From assembly GCF_033001325.1 (NCBI RefSeq), contig NZ_CP133111.1, positions 372,001-436,000 of the forward strand: a stretch of DNA of 64,000 nt, in the 5' to 3' direction. Below the pieces are notes generated by a model. That model made no database searches and was not told the DNA's origin. It was given only the letters and a program-made list of their open reading frames with translations. The position numbers and the translations under genes are program-made. This document shows, piece after piece, positions 42,152 to 51,038 of this stretch; the stretch's first letter is position 1, and every line of letters starts with the position of its first letter. This stretch comes from Rhodopseudomonas sp. BAL398 (lineage in GTDB: Bacteria; Pseudomonadota; Alphaproteobacteria; Rhizobiales; Xanthobacteraceae).

Positions 42152-43237
42152 ATGCTCTATTGGCTGGTCGACTTTGCCGGCACGGTTCCGGCTCTCAACG
42201 TGTTCCGCTACATCACGTTCCGCACCGGCGGCGCGATGGTGACCGGCGCGCTGTTCGTGTTCCTGTTCGGCCCCTGGATCATCGACAATCTGCGGCTGCG
42301 CCAGGGCAAGGGCCAGCCGATCCGCTCCGACGGCCCGCAATCGCATCTGATCACCAAGATCGGCACCCCCACCATGGGCGGGCTGATGATCCTGTCGGGG
42401 TTGGTGGTCGGCACCGTGCTGTGGGCCAATCCGCTCAACCCCTATGTCTGGATCGTGCTGGCGGTGACGCTGGGCTTCGGCTTTGTCGGCTTCTACGACG
42501 ACTATTTGAAGGTCACCAAGCAGAGCGATAAAGGTTTCTCCGGGCGCACCCGATTGGCGATCGAGGCGTTGATCGCGGGTGCCGCCTGCTACGCGCTGAT
42601 CCGGCTCGGCCGCGATCCGCTGTCGAGTTCGCTGGTGATCCCCTTCGTCAAGGACGTGGCGTTCAGTCTCGGCTGGTACTTCATCATCTTCGGCAGCTTC
42701 ATCGTGGTCGGCGCCGGCAATGCCGTCAATCTCACCGACGGGCTCGACGGGCTGGCGATCGTGCCGGTGATGATCGCCGCGGCCAGCTTCGGGCTGATCT
42801 CCTATCTCGCCGGCAACGCGGTGTTCGCCGAATATCTGCAGATCAACTACGTCGCCGGAACCGGCGAATTATCGGTGCTGTGCGGCGCGCTGCTCGGCGC
42901 CGGGCTGGGCTTTTTGTGGTTCAACGCGCCGCCGGCGACGATCTTCATGGGCGATACCGGCTCCCTGGCGCTCGGCGGCATGCTCGGTTCGATCGCGGTG
43001 GCGGTGAAGCACGAAGTGGTGCTGGCGGTGATCGGCGGCTTGTTCGTGCTGGAGGCGGTCTCGGTGATCGTCCAGGTGGCGTCATTCAAGCTGACCGGCA
43101 AGCGCGTGTTCCGGATGGCGCCGATCCATCATCATTTCGAACAGAAGGGCTGGACCGAACCGCAGATCGTGATCCGGTTCTGGATCATCGCCGTGATGCT
43201 GGCGCTGGCCGGCCTGTCGACCCTGAAGCTGCGGTGA
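42152..43237 (+). CDS. mraY: Phospho-MurNAc-pentapeptide translocase
   Basis: This 361-residue polytopic inner-membrane enzyme transfers phospho-MurNAc-pentapeptide to undecaprenyl phosphate to give lipid I. Landmarks are '[19 protein letters not shown]' (loop), '[16 protein letters not shown]' with the D-D metal pair, '[20 protein letters not shown]' with the third active-site Asp, and '[20 protein letters not shown]' with the H-H-H segment. About ten membrane helices alternate with these loops. The start ATG 42152 gives the family N-terminus '[10 protein letters not shown]'. After its stop the operon is interrupted by a palindromic repeat before murD. Confidence 0.97.
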   Translation: MLYWLVDFAGTVPALNVFRYITFRTGGAMVTGALFVFLFGPWIIDNLRLRQGKGQPIRSDGPQSHLITKIGTPTMGGLMILSGLVVGTVLWANPLNPYVWIVLAVTLGFGFVGFYDDYLKVTKQSDKGFSGRTRLAIEALIAGAACYALIRLGRDPLSSSLVIPFVKDVAFSLGWYFIIFGSFIVVGAGNAVNLTDGLDGLAIVPVMIAAASFGLISYLAGNAVFAEYLQINYVAGTGELSVLCGALLGAGLGFLWFNAPPATIFMGDTGSLALGGMLGSIAVAVKHEVVLAVIGGLFVLEAVSVIVQVASFKLTGKRVFRMAPIHHHFEQKGWTEPQIVIRFWIIAVMLALAGLSTLKLR

Positions 43238-43330
43238 GGCGTTTCCATGCGGCGAGTCACTGGGCCCAATCGGCCTCATCCTGAGGAACCTGACTCAGAA
43301 ATCGATCAGCATAATCGGGCCTTCAACGTC

Positions 43331-43414
43331 GTCATTGCGAGGAGCGGAGCGACGAAGCAATCCAGGGGCCCGGTGCACGGGGCTCTGGATTGCTTCGCTT
43401 CGCTCGCAATGACG
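43331..43414. repeat. Dispersed palindromic repeat, family A, copy 2 (mraY-murD gap)
   Basis: GTCATTGCGAGGAGCGGAGC with GAAGCAATCCAG and the mirror CTGGATTGCTTC with GCTCGCAATGAC form an 84-base hairpin, nearly identical to the copy at 24193-24276. It ends 15 bases before the murD start, so the hairpin lies in the murD leader. Confidence 0.92.
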
Positions 43415-43428
43415 GAAGTGGTGCTGTC

Positions 43429-44829
43429 ATGATCCCCGTCACCTCCTTTGCCGGCAAGACCGTGGCGGTGTTCGGGCTCGGCGGTTCGGGGCTGGCCAGT
43501 TGCCATGCGTTGCGGGCCGGTGGCGCCGAAGTGATCGCCTGCGACGACAATATCGACCGCATGGTCGAGGCCGCGCAGGCCAATTTCATCACCGCGGATC
43601 TGCGCGATCTGTCGTGGGCGAATTTCGCTGCCCTGGTGCTGACGCCCGGCGTGCCGCTGACCAATCCGGCGCCGCATTGGACCGTGCTGAAGGCGCGCGA
43701 GGCCGGGATCGAGGTGATCGGCGACGTCGAATTGTTCTGCCGCGAACGCAGGCGCCACGCGCCCGACGCGCCGTTCGTCGCCATCACCGGCACCAATGGC
43801 AAATCGACCACCACGGCGCTGATCGCGCATCTGATGCAAAGCGCCGGCTACGACACCCAGATGGGCGGCAATATCGGCACCGCGATCCTGTCGCTGGAGC
43901 CGCCGCGCACCGGCCGCGTCCACGTCATCGAGATGTCGTCGTACCAGATCGACCTGACGCCGTCGCTCGATCCCAGCGTCGGCATTCTGCTCAACGTCAC
44001 CGAGGATCACATCGATCGCCACGGCACGATCGCGCATTACGCCGCCGTGAAGGAACGCCTGGTCGCCGGCGTGCAGCCGGAGGGCACCGCGATCGTCGGC
44101 GTCGATGACGGCTACGGCCGCGCGGCCGCAGACCGCATCGAGCAGGCCGGCAAGCGCGTGGTGCGGATTTCGGTGAAGCAGCCGCTGGCCGATGGCATCA
44201 CCGTCGAACACGAGACCATCCTGCGCGCCGATGGCGGAATGCGCAGCGAGATCGCCCGGATCGGCGGCATCGGCTCGTTGCGCGGACTGCACAATGCCCA
44301 GAACGCCGCCGCCGCCGCCGCCGCCGTGCTGGCGCTCGGCGTCGACGCCGAGGCGCTGCAAACCGGCCTGCGCAGCTTTCCCGGTCTGGCGCATCGCATG
44401 GAGCAGGTCGGGCGTCAGCACGCCACGCTGTTCGTCAACGATTCCAAGGGTACCAATGCGGACGCCACCGCCAAGGCGTTGGCGTCGTTCAACGACATTT
44501 TCTGGATTGCCGGCGGCAAGCCGAAGACCGGCGGCATCGCCAGCCTCGAAGAATTCTTTCCACGGATCCGCAAGGCCTATCTGATCGGCGAGGCGGCAAA
44601 GGACTTCGCGGCGACGCTCGAGGGCCGGGTGCCCTACGAGATTAGCGAGACGCTCGACGTTGCCGTTTCGGCCGCCGCGCGCGATGCCGCTGTGGCCGGG
44701 CCGGGCGAGCCGGTGGTGCTGCTGTCGCCGGCCTGCGCCTCGTTCGACCAGTACCGCAATTTCGAAATCCGCGGCACCAGGTTCCGCGACCTGGTCACCG
44801 CGCTGCCGGATGTCGTGCCGGTGGTCTGA
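43429..44829 (+). CDS. murD: UDP-MurNAc-L-Ala:D-glutamate ligase
   Basis: This 466-residue cytosolic Mur ligase adds D-Glu to UDP-MurNAc-L-Ala. '[20 protein letters not shown]' is the N-terminal Rossmann uracil-binding domain, '[14 protein letters not shown]' is MurD-specific, and the P-loop is '[20 protein letters not shown]'. '[15 protein letters not shown]' and '[13 protein letters not shown]' carry metal and substrate ligands, and '[20 protein letters not shown]' marks the C-terminal domain. The start is ATG 43429, as the extension to 43390 would read into the repeat. The family A palindrome directly upstream may carry read-through or a separate start of transcription. Confidence 0.96.
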   Translation: MIPVTSFAGKTVAVFGLGGSGLASCHALRAGGAEVIACDDNIDRMVEAAQANFITADLRDLSWANFAALVLTPGVPLTNPAPHWTVLKAREAGIEVIGDVELFCRERRRHAPDAPFVAITGTNGKSTTTALIAHLMQSAGYDTQMGGNIGTAILSLEPPRTGRVHVIEMSSYQIDLTPSLDPSVGILLNVTEDHIDRHGTIAHYAAVKERLVAGVQPEGTAIVGVDDGYGRAAADRIEQAGKRVVRISVKQPLADGITVEHETILRADGGMRSEIARIGGIGSLRGLHNAQNAAAAAAAVLALGVDAEALQTGLRSFPGLAHRMEQVGRQHATLFVNDSKGTNADATAKALASFNDIFWIAGGKPKTGGIASLEEFFPRIRKAYLIGEAAKDFAATLEGRVPYEISETLDVAVSAAARDAAVAGPGEPVVLLSPACASFDQYRNFEIRGTRFRDLVTALPDVVPVV

Positions 44830-44954
44830 GGTCGTGCGGCTGGCGTGGCGCGTGGCTATGGGCGTCATTCGGGACAGATAACTATCGCGGGGCAGAAAAT
44901 AGCTTGGCGTCGCCACCCCTCATCTAGATAGCGTGGCTTCGCCACTCCCACAGA

Positions 44955-45053
44955 CGTCATCGCCCGCGCAAGCGGGCGACCCAGTATTGCAGAGCGGTCG
45001 CGGTCCAATCGCAGCGCTGCGGCGTACTGGATCCCCGCTTTCGCGGGGATGAC
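44955..45053. repeat. Dispersed palindromic repeat, family C (murD-ftsW gap)
   Basis: CGTCATCGCCCGCGCAAGCG with GGCGACCCAGTA and the mirror TACTGGATCCCCGCTTTCGC with GGGGATGAC form a long imperfect hairpin of about 99 bases. It is typical of extragenic palindromes of Bradyrhizobiaceae. The remaining 376-base gap (44830-45205) is otherwise without a gene and probably holds an ftsW promoter near 45110-45160 (AT-rich). Confidence 0.88.
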
Positions 45054-45205
45054 AGTTGGGGGAAGGACCGCGCTTAGCGTTCGAGGCGCCTGTTGCGAAG
45101 TCGTGAAGGACATTCCCCCAACTCGTTCAGAACATTTCTTTTTCGTTAACTGTCTGGCAACCACGATGGCGCACCAATTGGGGGAGCTTTGCGCAAGGAC
45201 CGCCG

Positions 45206-46363
45206 ATGATCTCCCGTGAACAACGCACGCCATTCAGCGAATGGTGGTGGACCGTGGACCGCGTGCAACTGGGCGCGGTGATCGCCCTGATGCTCAGCGG
45301 CGTGATCCTGTCGCTGGCCGCCAGCCCGCCGGTGGCGACCCGGATCGGGCTCGACCCGTTTCACTTCTTCAACCGCCACATTCTGTTCCTGCTGCCGTCC
45401 TTCATCGTGCTGATCGGGGTGTCGTTCCTGTCGCCGCGGCAGATCCGGCGTTCGGCGCTGATCGTGTTCGGCGTCTCGGTCGCGCTGATCGTGGCGACGC
45501 TGCTGATCGGACCGGAGGTCAAGGGCGCGCGGCGCTGGATCACGCTGCTCGGCGTCAATATCCAGGCCTCGGAATCCGCCAAGCCGGCCTTTGTGGTGCT
45601 GGCGGCGTGGCTGTTTTCGGAATCGGCGCGGCGGCCGGAAATGCCCGCCACCACGATGGCGCTGACGCTGCTGATGACGATGGTGTCGCTGTTGGTGCTG
45701 GAGCCGGATTTCGGCCAGACCATGCTGATCCTGATGGTGTGGGGCGCGCTGTTCTTCATCGCCGGGATGCGGATCGTATGGGCGATCGGGCTCGCCGGCG
45801 CCTCCGCTGGCGGATTGTTCTGCGCCTATCTGATGGTTCCGCACGTCGCCGAGCGGATCAAGCGATTCATGAACCCGGCCTCGGGCGACACCTATCAGGT
45901 CGACACCGCGATGGAGGCCTTCGCCAATGGCGGCTGGTTTGGTCTGGGACCGGGCGAGGGCATCGCCAAGCGCGGCCTGCCGGACAGCCATACTGATTTC
46001 GTGTTCGCGGTGGCGGCCGAGGAATTCGGCATCATCCTGTGCCTGGCGCTGCTGGCGCTGTTCGCCTTCATCGTGATCCGCACGCTGTCGCGCGCCTACG
46101 CCTCCGAGGACATGTTCTCGCGCTTTGCGGCATCGGGCCTGGCGATCCTGTTCGGGGTCCAGGCCGCGATCAACATGTCGGTCAATCTGCAGCTGATTCC
46201 CGCCAAGGGCATGACCTTGCCGTTCATCTCCTATGGCGGCTCGTCAATGGTGTCGCTGGCCTATGGGGTCGGCATGATGCTGGCGCTGACGCGGCAGCGG
46301 CCGCGCGCCGAGATGGATTCGATCGCCGACGCCGATGCCGACGCGGCCCGAAGCTTCGCCTGA
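45206..46363 (+). CDS. ftsW: Septal peptidoglycan polymerase FtsW (SEDS glycosyltransferase)
   Basis: This 385-residue SEDS protein with about ten membrane helices polymerises lipid II at the septum with FtsI. 'VQLGAVIALMLSGVILSLAA' is helix 1. 'GARRWITLLGVNIQASESAK' and 'VLEPDFGQTMLILMVWGALF' are conserved. 'MNPASGDTYQVDTAMEAFAN' includes the loop with the catalytic Asp region. 'SHTDFVFAVAAEEFGIILCL' and 'IPAKGMTLPFISYGGSSMVS' are family signatures. The start ATG 45206 has AAGGA 6 bases upstream. murG follows 4 bases after the stop. Confidence 0.97.
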   Translation: MISREQRTPFSEWWWTVDRVQLGAVIALMLSGVILSLAASPPVATRIGLDPFHFFNRHILFLLPSFIVLIGVSFLSPRQIRRSALIVFGVSVALIVATLLIGPEVKGARRWITLLGVNIQASESAKPAFVVLAAWLFSESARRPEMPATTMALTLLMTMVSLLVLEPDFGQTMLILMVWGALFFIAGMRIVWAIGLAGASAGGLFCAYLMVPHVAERIKRFMNPASGDTYQVDTAMEAFANGGWFGLGPGEGIAKRGLPDSHTDFVFAVAAEEFGIILCLALLALFAFIVIRTLSRAYASEDMFSRFAASGLAILFGVQAAINMSVNLQLIPAKGMTLPFISYGGSSMVSLAYGVGMMLALTRQRPRAEMDSIADADADAARSFA

Positions 46364-46367
46364 TCCG

Positions 46368-47468
46368 ATGAGCAACGCGCCCCTCATTCTGCTCGCGGCC
46401 GGCGGCACCGGCGGCCATCTGTTTCCCGCCGAGGCGCTCGGCGTGGTGCTGATGGCGCGCGGCATGCGGGTGCGCCTGGTGACGGATTCGCGGGCGCTGC
46501 GCTACAGCGGCCTGTTCTCGCGCGAGATGATCGACGTGGTGCCGAGCGACACCGTGCGCGGCCGCTCGCCCTGGTCGCTGACCCGCACCGGCCTGATGCT
46601 AGGCTCCGGGACCGCCGTGGCGCTCAATCTGATGCGCCGCCTGAAGCCGGCCGCGGTGGTCGGCTTCGGCGGCTATCCGACGCTGCCGCCGCTGGTCGCC
46701 GCCAGGCTGTTCGGCGTGCCGACCATTATCCACGATTCCAACGCGGTGATGGGCCGGGCCAATCGCCTGCTGTCGCGCCACGTCAGCGCGATCGCCACCT
46801 CGCTGCCCGGCGTGCTCGACCGCGATCCGGCGCTGGCGGCGAAGACCACCACCACCGGCACGCCGATGCGGCCGGCGATCCTCGCCGCCGCGGCGGTGCC
46901 GTTCGCGCCGCCGGCCCCGGCCGGGCCGCTGCGGCTGCTGGTGATCGGCGGCAGTCAGGGCGCGCGCATCATGTCCGACATCGTGCCCGGCGCGATCGAA
47001 TTGCTGGAGCCTGCGCTGTGGGGCCGGCTCAATCTGGTGCAGCAGGTGCGCGACGAGGACATGGCGCGGGTCCGCGCCATCTATGACCGGCTTGGCCTTC
47101 TGGTCGAATTGGCGCCGTTCTTCTCCGACCTGCCGGCGCGGCTGGCCGCCAGCCATCTGGTGATTTCGCGCTCCGGCGCCGGCACCGTGGCCGAACTGGG
47201 CGCAATCGGCCGGCCCTCGATCCTGGTGCCGCTGCCCGGCGCGCTCGATCAGGATCAGTTCGCCAATGCGGGGGTGCTGGCCGATGCCGGCGGCGCCATC
47301 CGCATTGCGCAAGCCGAGTTCACGCCCGAGCGTCTGGCCGCCGAGATTGCCGCGCTCGCCGCCGAACCCGCGCGCCTGACCGCCATGGCGACGGGCGCCC
47401 GCACCGTCGGCAAGCTCGACGCCGCCCAACGGCTCGCCGATCTGGTGACGAAGGTGGCGGGGATTTAG
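46368..47468 (+). CDS. murG: UDP-GlcNAc:lipid I N-acetylglucosaminyltransferase
   Basis: This 366-residue peripheral inner-membrane GT-B enzyme adds GlcNAc to lipid I to make lipid II. 'LILLAAGGTGGHLFPAEALG' is the N-terminal G-loop 1. 'AAVVGFGGYPTLPPLVAARL' is the membrane-facing acceptor site, with the catalytic-region 'IHDSNAVMGRANRLLSRHV'. 'LRLLVIGGSQGARIMSDIVP' and 'LVISRSGAGTVAELGAIGRP' bind UDP-GlcNAc, and 'LPGALDQDQFANAGVLAD' follows. In many relatives murC follows directly. Here a convergent LysR gene ends 40 bases after the murG stop. Confidence 0.97.
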   Translation: MSNAPLILLAAGGTGGHLFPAEALGVVLMARGMRVRLVTDSRALRYSGLFSREMIDVVPSDTVRGRSPWSLTRTGLMLGSGTAVALNLMRRLKPAAVVGFGGYPTLPPLVAARLFGVPTIIHDSNAVMGRANRLLSRHVSAIATSLPGVLDRDPALAAKTTTTGTPMRPAILAAAAVPFAPPAPAGPLRLLVIGGSQGARIMSDIVPGAIELLEPALWGRLNLVQQVRDEDMARVRAIYDRLGLLVELAPFFSDLPARLAASHLVISRSGAGTVAELGAIGRPSILVPLPGALDQDQFANAGVLADAGGAIRIAQAEFTPERLAAEIAALAAEPARLTAMATGARTVGKLDAAQRLADLVTKVAGI

Positions 47469-47508
47469 AGCGGTTCCCCGGTCGGAAACACAATGTTTCG
47501 ATCCTGTG

Positions 47509-48414
47509 CTAAGGGCGCACGGTCTCCACCAGATAGTCCAGCAGCGCCCGCACCCGCGCGGGCAACTGCCCGCCATGACCGACAAACACCGCATGGGTCG
47601 CTTCGAGGTCGCCGGGATTATAGCTCTCGAGCACGGGGACCAGCCGTCCCGCCTGAATGTCCGGATCGATATGGAGCCGTGACATGCGCGCCAATCCGGC
47701 GCCGGCGATCGTCAATTGTCGCAGTGCTTCGCCGTCGCCGACCAGCGCATTGCCGGATGTTGGCACGTTCGTGACGCCGCCACGGCCATCGATAAACGGC
47801 CAGTCGGCGACCTGTCTGGAAAATCCAAAGCCGAGCAGATTGTGCTGCGCCAGGTCGGCAGGAGTCTGTGGTGGTTCGTGGGTTGCGAGATAGGCTGGCG
47901 CGGCCGCCACCACCATCCGGCTTTCGGCGAGCTTGCGCGCCAGCAGTCGCGATTCCCGCATCGGCCCGACGCGGATCGCCACATCGGCGCGCTCTTCCAA
48001 CAGGTCGACGACGATGTCTGTGAGCGTCACATCGACCGATATGCCGGGAAAGCGCTGCAAGAAGTCCGGCAATAGCGGCAGCAATCGGTGAAGCCCGAAT
48101 GGGACGCTGCTGTTAATGCGTAAGACGCCGCTGGGCGTCGCGCCCAATGCCGCCTCGCGCTCGGCGGCGGTGATCTCATCGAGGATGCGCACGGCGCGCT
48201 CGTAAAACGCAGTGCCTTCCGGCGTCAGTTGCAGCTTGCGCGTCGAGCGGTTGATCAAGCGGACGCCAAGGCGGGCCTCCAGCCGCGCCACCAGCTTGCT
48301 CACTGCGGAGGGGGTCATGCGGAAGGCGCGGGCGGCGATCGAGAAGCCGCCGAGTTGGACCACCCGGATGAAGACCTCCATTTCACCAGAGCGGTTGAGA
48401 TCGAGTCGCGCCAT
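47509..48414 (-). CDS. LysR-family transcriptional regulator
   Basis: This 301-residue regulator has an N-terminal winged helix-turn-helix: 'MEVFIRVVQLGGFSIAARAF', 'MTPSAVSKLVARLEARLGVR' and 'LINRSTRKLQLTPEGTAFYE'. The PBP2-like effector domain follows from about 95: 'GVLRINSSVPFGLHRLLPLL', 'ADVAIRVGPMRESRLLARKL' and 'YLATHEPPQTPADLAQHNLL'. This pattern is that of the CrgA/AaeR-type group often paired with divergent MFS or oxidoreductase genes. It is divergent from an MFS gene and probably controls it. A perfect 15-bp palindrome starts next to its ATG. It sits inside the dcw cluster but has no evident link to it. Confidence 0.92.
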   Translation of the reverse strand: MARLDLNRSGEMEVFIRVVQLGGFSIAARAFRMTPSAVSKLVARLEARLGVRLINRSTRKLQLTPEGTAFYERAVRILDEITAAEREAALGATPSGVLRINSSVPFGLHRLLPLLPDFLQRFPGISVDVTLTDIVVDLLEERADVAIRVGPMRESRLLARKLAESRMVVAAAPAYLATHEPPQTPADLAQHNLLGFGFSRQVADWPFIDGRGGVTNVPTSGNALVGDGEALRQLTIAGAGLARMSRLHIDPDIQAGRLVPVLESYNPGDLEATHAVFVGHGGQLPARVRALLDYLVETVRP

Positions 48415-48429
48415 GTGAATTCAATTCAC
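48415..48429. promoter_or_regulatory. Palindrome in the LysR/MFS divergent promoter
   Basis: GTGAATT-C-AATTCAC is a perfect 15-bp palindrome starting at the base upstream of the LysR start codon. Its T-N11-A-like symmetry suits a LysR autoregulatory site, although it overlaps the expected ribosome region of the LysR mRNA. Confidence 0.45.
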
Positions 48430-48525
48430 AAATATTGTTCCTGATGGCGGTCTATCTCACCAATCTAGGACAGTCCAGATTTGAATGCAGGAGCATGCTG
48501 CTTCGCAACAAAAATGGAACCCGCT

Positions 48526-49698
48526 ATGCCTCTCGCCCTTTACGCGCTCACCGCCGGCGCCTTCGGAATTGGCGTCACCGAATTCGTCATCATGGGTCTG
48601 CTGATCGAGGTTGGCGGCGACCTTGGCGTCTCGATCCCGGCCGCCGGACTGCTGATCTCCGGCTATGCGCTGGGCGTCGTGGTCGGCGCGCCAATCATGA
48701 CCATCGCCACCGCGAAATGGCCGCGCAAAACGGTGCTGCTGGTACTGATGGGGATCTTCACGCTCGGCAATCTGGCTTGCGCCCTGGCGCCGGATTATTG
48801 GAGCCTGATGGCAGCGCGGGTGCTCACGGCCCTGGCGCATGGGACGTTCTTCGGCGTCGGCTCCGTGGTGGCGACAGGCCTGGTGCCAGAAAACAAGAAA
48901 GCCTCGGCGATTTCCATCATGTTCGCCGGTCTGACGGTCGCGACGATCCTGGGCGTTCCGTTCGGCACCTGGCTCGGGCAGGCCTTTGGCTGGCGCGCGA
49001 CCTTCCTTGCGGTGACCCTGGTCGGATTGGGCGCATTGGCGGCCGTTGCGCTTCTCGTGCCGCCGGTCAAGGCGCCGAAAGATCACAGCAGATTGTCGGA
49101 TGATCTTGCGGTGCTGCGGCGGCCGCAGGTGCTGCTGGCGCTGCTGACGACGATTCTGGGGTGGATCGGGATCTTCGCGCTGTTCACCTATGTCGCGCCG
49201 ATCCTGACCAAGATCTCCGGCTTTTCAGATGCGGCCGTGTCGCCGATCTTGCTGGTGTTCGGCGGCGGTGCCATCGTCGGCAATCTGCTCGGCGGGCGCT
49301 TCGCCGATAGCTGGCCGGCAGGCAGCGTATTCGGCAGTTTGCTGGTTCTGGCGATCGTCCTGGCCCTCTTGAGCTTCGCCGCGCACAGCCAGACTGCGAT
49401 CGTGGTCGGGATCGCGTTGTTCGGTGCGGCTGCCTTTGCGACGGCGGCACCGCTGCAGATGGCGGTGCTGCGTCGCGCCGAGGGCGCCGGCCAGAGTCTG
49501 GCGTCCAGCTTCAACATCGCGGCCTTCAATCTCGGCAACGCCATCGGCGCCTGGCTCGGCGGGGCGGTGATCGCGCATGGCGGCCTGAACGCCGTAGCCT
49601 GGGTCGCCGCCCTCGCGCCGCTGGCCGGCGTCGGTGTGGCGAGTTTGGCGATGCGCGCCGGCCGGACGCAGGCGCGCGTTGCGGCCGCGGCGGAGTAG
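48526..49698 (+). CDS. MFS transporter, DHA1 family (AraJ/sugar- or drug-efflux-like)
   Basis: This 390-residue, 12-helix major facilitator reads 'YALTAGAFGIGVTEFVIMGL' (helix 1 with the family T-E-F-V motif), 'GYALGVVVGAPIMTIATAKW' and 'ALAHGTFFGVGSVVATGLVP'. 'LTVATILGVPFGTWLGQAFG' has the G-x-P-x-G antiporter motif C, and 'SSFNIAAFNLGNAIGAWLGG' is in the C-terminal half. Close relatives export sugars, arabinose-like compounds or drugs such as chloramphenicol. I chose ATG 48526 (GGAA 6 bases upstream, 'MPLALYALT') over the TTG at 48481 and ATG at 48514. It is divergent from lysR. Its substrate is unknown. Confidence 0.9.
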   Translation: MPLALYALTAGAFGIGVTEFVIMGLLIEVGGDLGVSIPAAGLLISGYALGVVVGAPIMTIATAKWPRKTVLLVLMGIFTLGNLACALAPDYWSLMAARVLTALAHGTFFGVGSVVATGLVPENKKASAISIMFAGLTVATILGVPFGTWLGQAFGWRATFLAVTLVGLGALAAVALLVPPVKAPKDHSRLSDDLAVLRRPQVLLALLTTILGWIGIFALFTYVAPILTKISGFSDAAVSPILLVFGGGAIVGNLLGGRFADSWPAGSVFGSLLVLAIVLALLSFAAHSQTAIVVGIALFGAAAFATAAPLQMAVLRRAEGAGQSLASSFNIAAFNLGNAIGAWLGGAVIAHGGLNAVAWVAALAPLAGVGVASLAMRAGRTQARVAAAAE

Positions 49699-49825
49699 GC
49701 GGCCGTCCACAACACGGCGGAAGTCCGGTCGTTGTGCCCGGATTTCTGATTTGTGTCGCGACGACGTCGATGGTCGCATCCATATAGCGGCGGACAGGCG
49801 TCGTGCTGTCTGCTACTTGCGGACC

Positions 49826-50866
49826 ATGATCGCAGACATTCTTGATCAATTCCCAAAGCAGCAATGCGAGGCCGCACGCTCTGCGCTCGCCGCCGCCTTG
49901 GGCTCGGCGTCGCCTACAGTGATGACGCCATTGTCGGGCGGGGTGTCGGGCGCATCGCTGTTTCTCTGTGAAGTTGCTGGCCGGCGGATCGTGTTGCGGA
50001 TCGAGGGCGCGGCGTCGCCGCTGCGCAATCCGCACCAATATGTCGCGATGCGGATCGCGGCGGATGCCGGGCTGGCGCCGCGCATTCATGCCATCGATGA
50101 GACGGCCGGCGTCGCGGTGATCGATTTCATTGCCGAACAGCCGTTGACGGCGTTTCCAGGCGGGCCCGCGGCGTTGGCGCGGGCGCTGGGCGAGATGGTG
50201 CGTCGGCTGCAGGCAACGCCCATATTCCCGCATTTTATCGACTATCCCGACATCGTCTCCCGGATCTGGGCTCATATCTGCCGCAGCGGCCTGTTCGCGC
50301 CGGGCGTGCTCGATGCCCATAGCCGACGCCTCGCCGAGATCCGCAGCGTCTATGCCTGGGATCCCGCGAATGCGGTGTCGAGCCACAATGATTTGCTGCC
50401 GCGCAACCTGCTGTTCGATGGGCAACGGCTGTGGTTGATCGACTGGGAATCGGCCTGTCGCAGCGATCCTCTGGTCGATATCGCCACCACCCTGGACAAT
50501 TTCGCGCCGACGCCGGAGTTGGAGGCCGTGGTGCTGCGGGCCTGGCTCGGCCGCGAGCCGGATCGGCAGCTTCGCGAGCGGCTTTCGCTGATCCGCGCGC
50601 TGACCCGGCTGTTCTATGCCGGCGTCCAGTTCAGCGCCGTTGCGGCGGGGCCGCGATCGGCGCCCGAGACCGATCTGGCGGCGCCGACGCTGTCCGAATT
50701 GCAGCAGGCGTTGCGGGACGGACGGCTCCAGCCCGATGCGCTGGAAACCAGGCATGTGCTGGGAAAGATGTTCCTCGCCGCATTCCTGTTCGGCACGGCG
50801 GCGCCCGGATTGCCGCCGCCATTCAGTCAGTTTAAATTGAAGCATGGGCCGATCGCGCCGAAATAA
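49826..50866 (+). CDS. Aminoglycoside phosphotransferase/choline kinase-family protein
   Basis: This 346-residue protein has the kinase-like APH fold. 'VTPL'-type glycine loop 'MTPLSGGVSGASLFLCEVAG' is followed by the ATP Lys region 'RIVLRIEGAASPLRNPHQYV', which has Arg in place of the usual Lys. The catalytic loop is 'AVSSHNDLLPRNLLFDGQRL' (H-x-D-x4-N) and the metal motif 'WLIDWESACRSDPLVDIATT' (D-W-E). 'IDWE' and the helical C-terminus match choline/ethanolamine kinase-like members better than true resistance enzymes. The substrate is unknown. It lies between the MFS gene and murC in the same direction. The start ATG 49826 precedes the first conserved helix. Confidence 0.85.
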   Translation: MIADILDQFPKQQCEAARSALAAALGSASPTVMTPLSGGVSGASLFLCEVAGRRIVLRIEGAASPLRNPHQYVAMRIAADAGLAPRIHAIDETAGVAVIDFIAEQPLTAFPGGPAALARALGEMVRRLQATPIFPHFIDYPDIVSRIWAHICRSGLFAPGVLDAHSRRLAEIRSVYAWDPANAVSSHNDLLPRNLLFDGQRLWLIDWESACRSDPLVDIATTLDNFAPTPELEAVVLRAWLGREPDRQLRERLSLIRALTRLFYAGVQFSAVAAGPRSAPETDLAAPTLSELQQALRDGRLQPDALETRHVLGKMFLAAFLFGTAAPGLPPPFSQFKLKHGPIAPK

Positions 50867-51038
50867 AGCGTTGTGGCGGCCATCCATGCCTAAAACCGGC
50901 CCAATCACCCCGACATTCGACGTTTAGCCCTCATGGGCGGGCTTGTCCCGGCCAGCCGTGTCTTGCATGAAGGGGCCACGAATCGGGGGCGTTCGGGCAA
51001 CGCCCCGGCACCCCAACACAACCCAGACGAGACATCCC

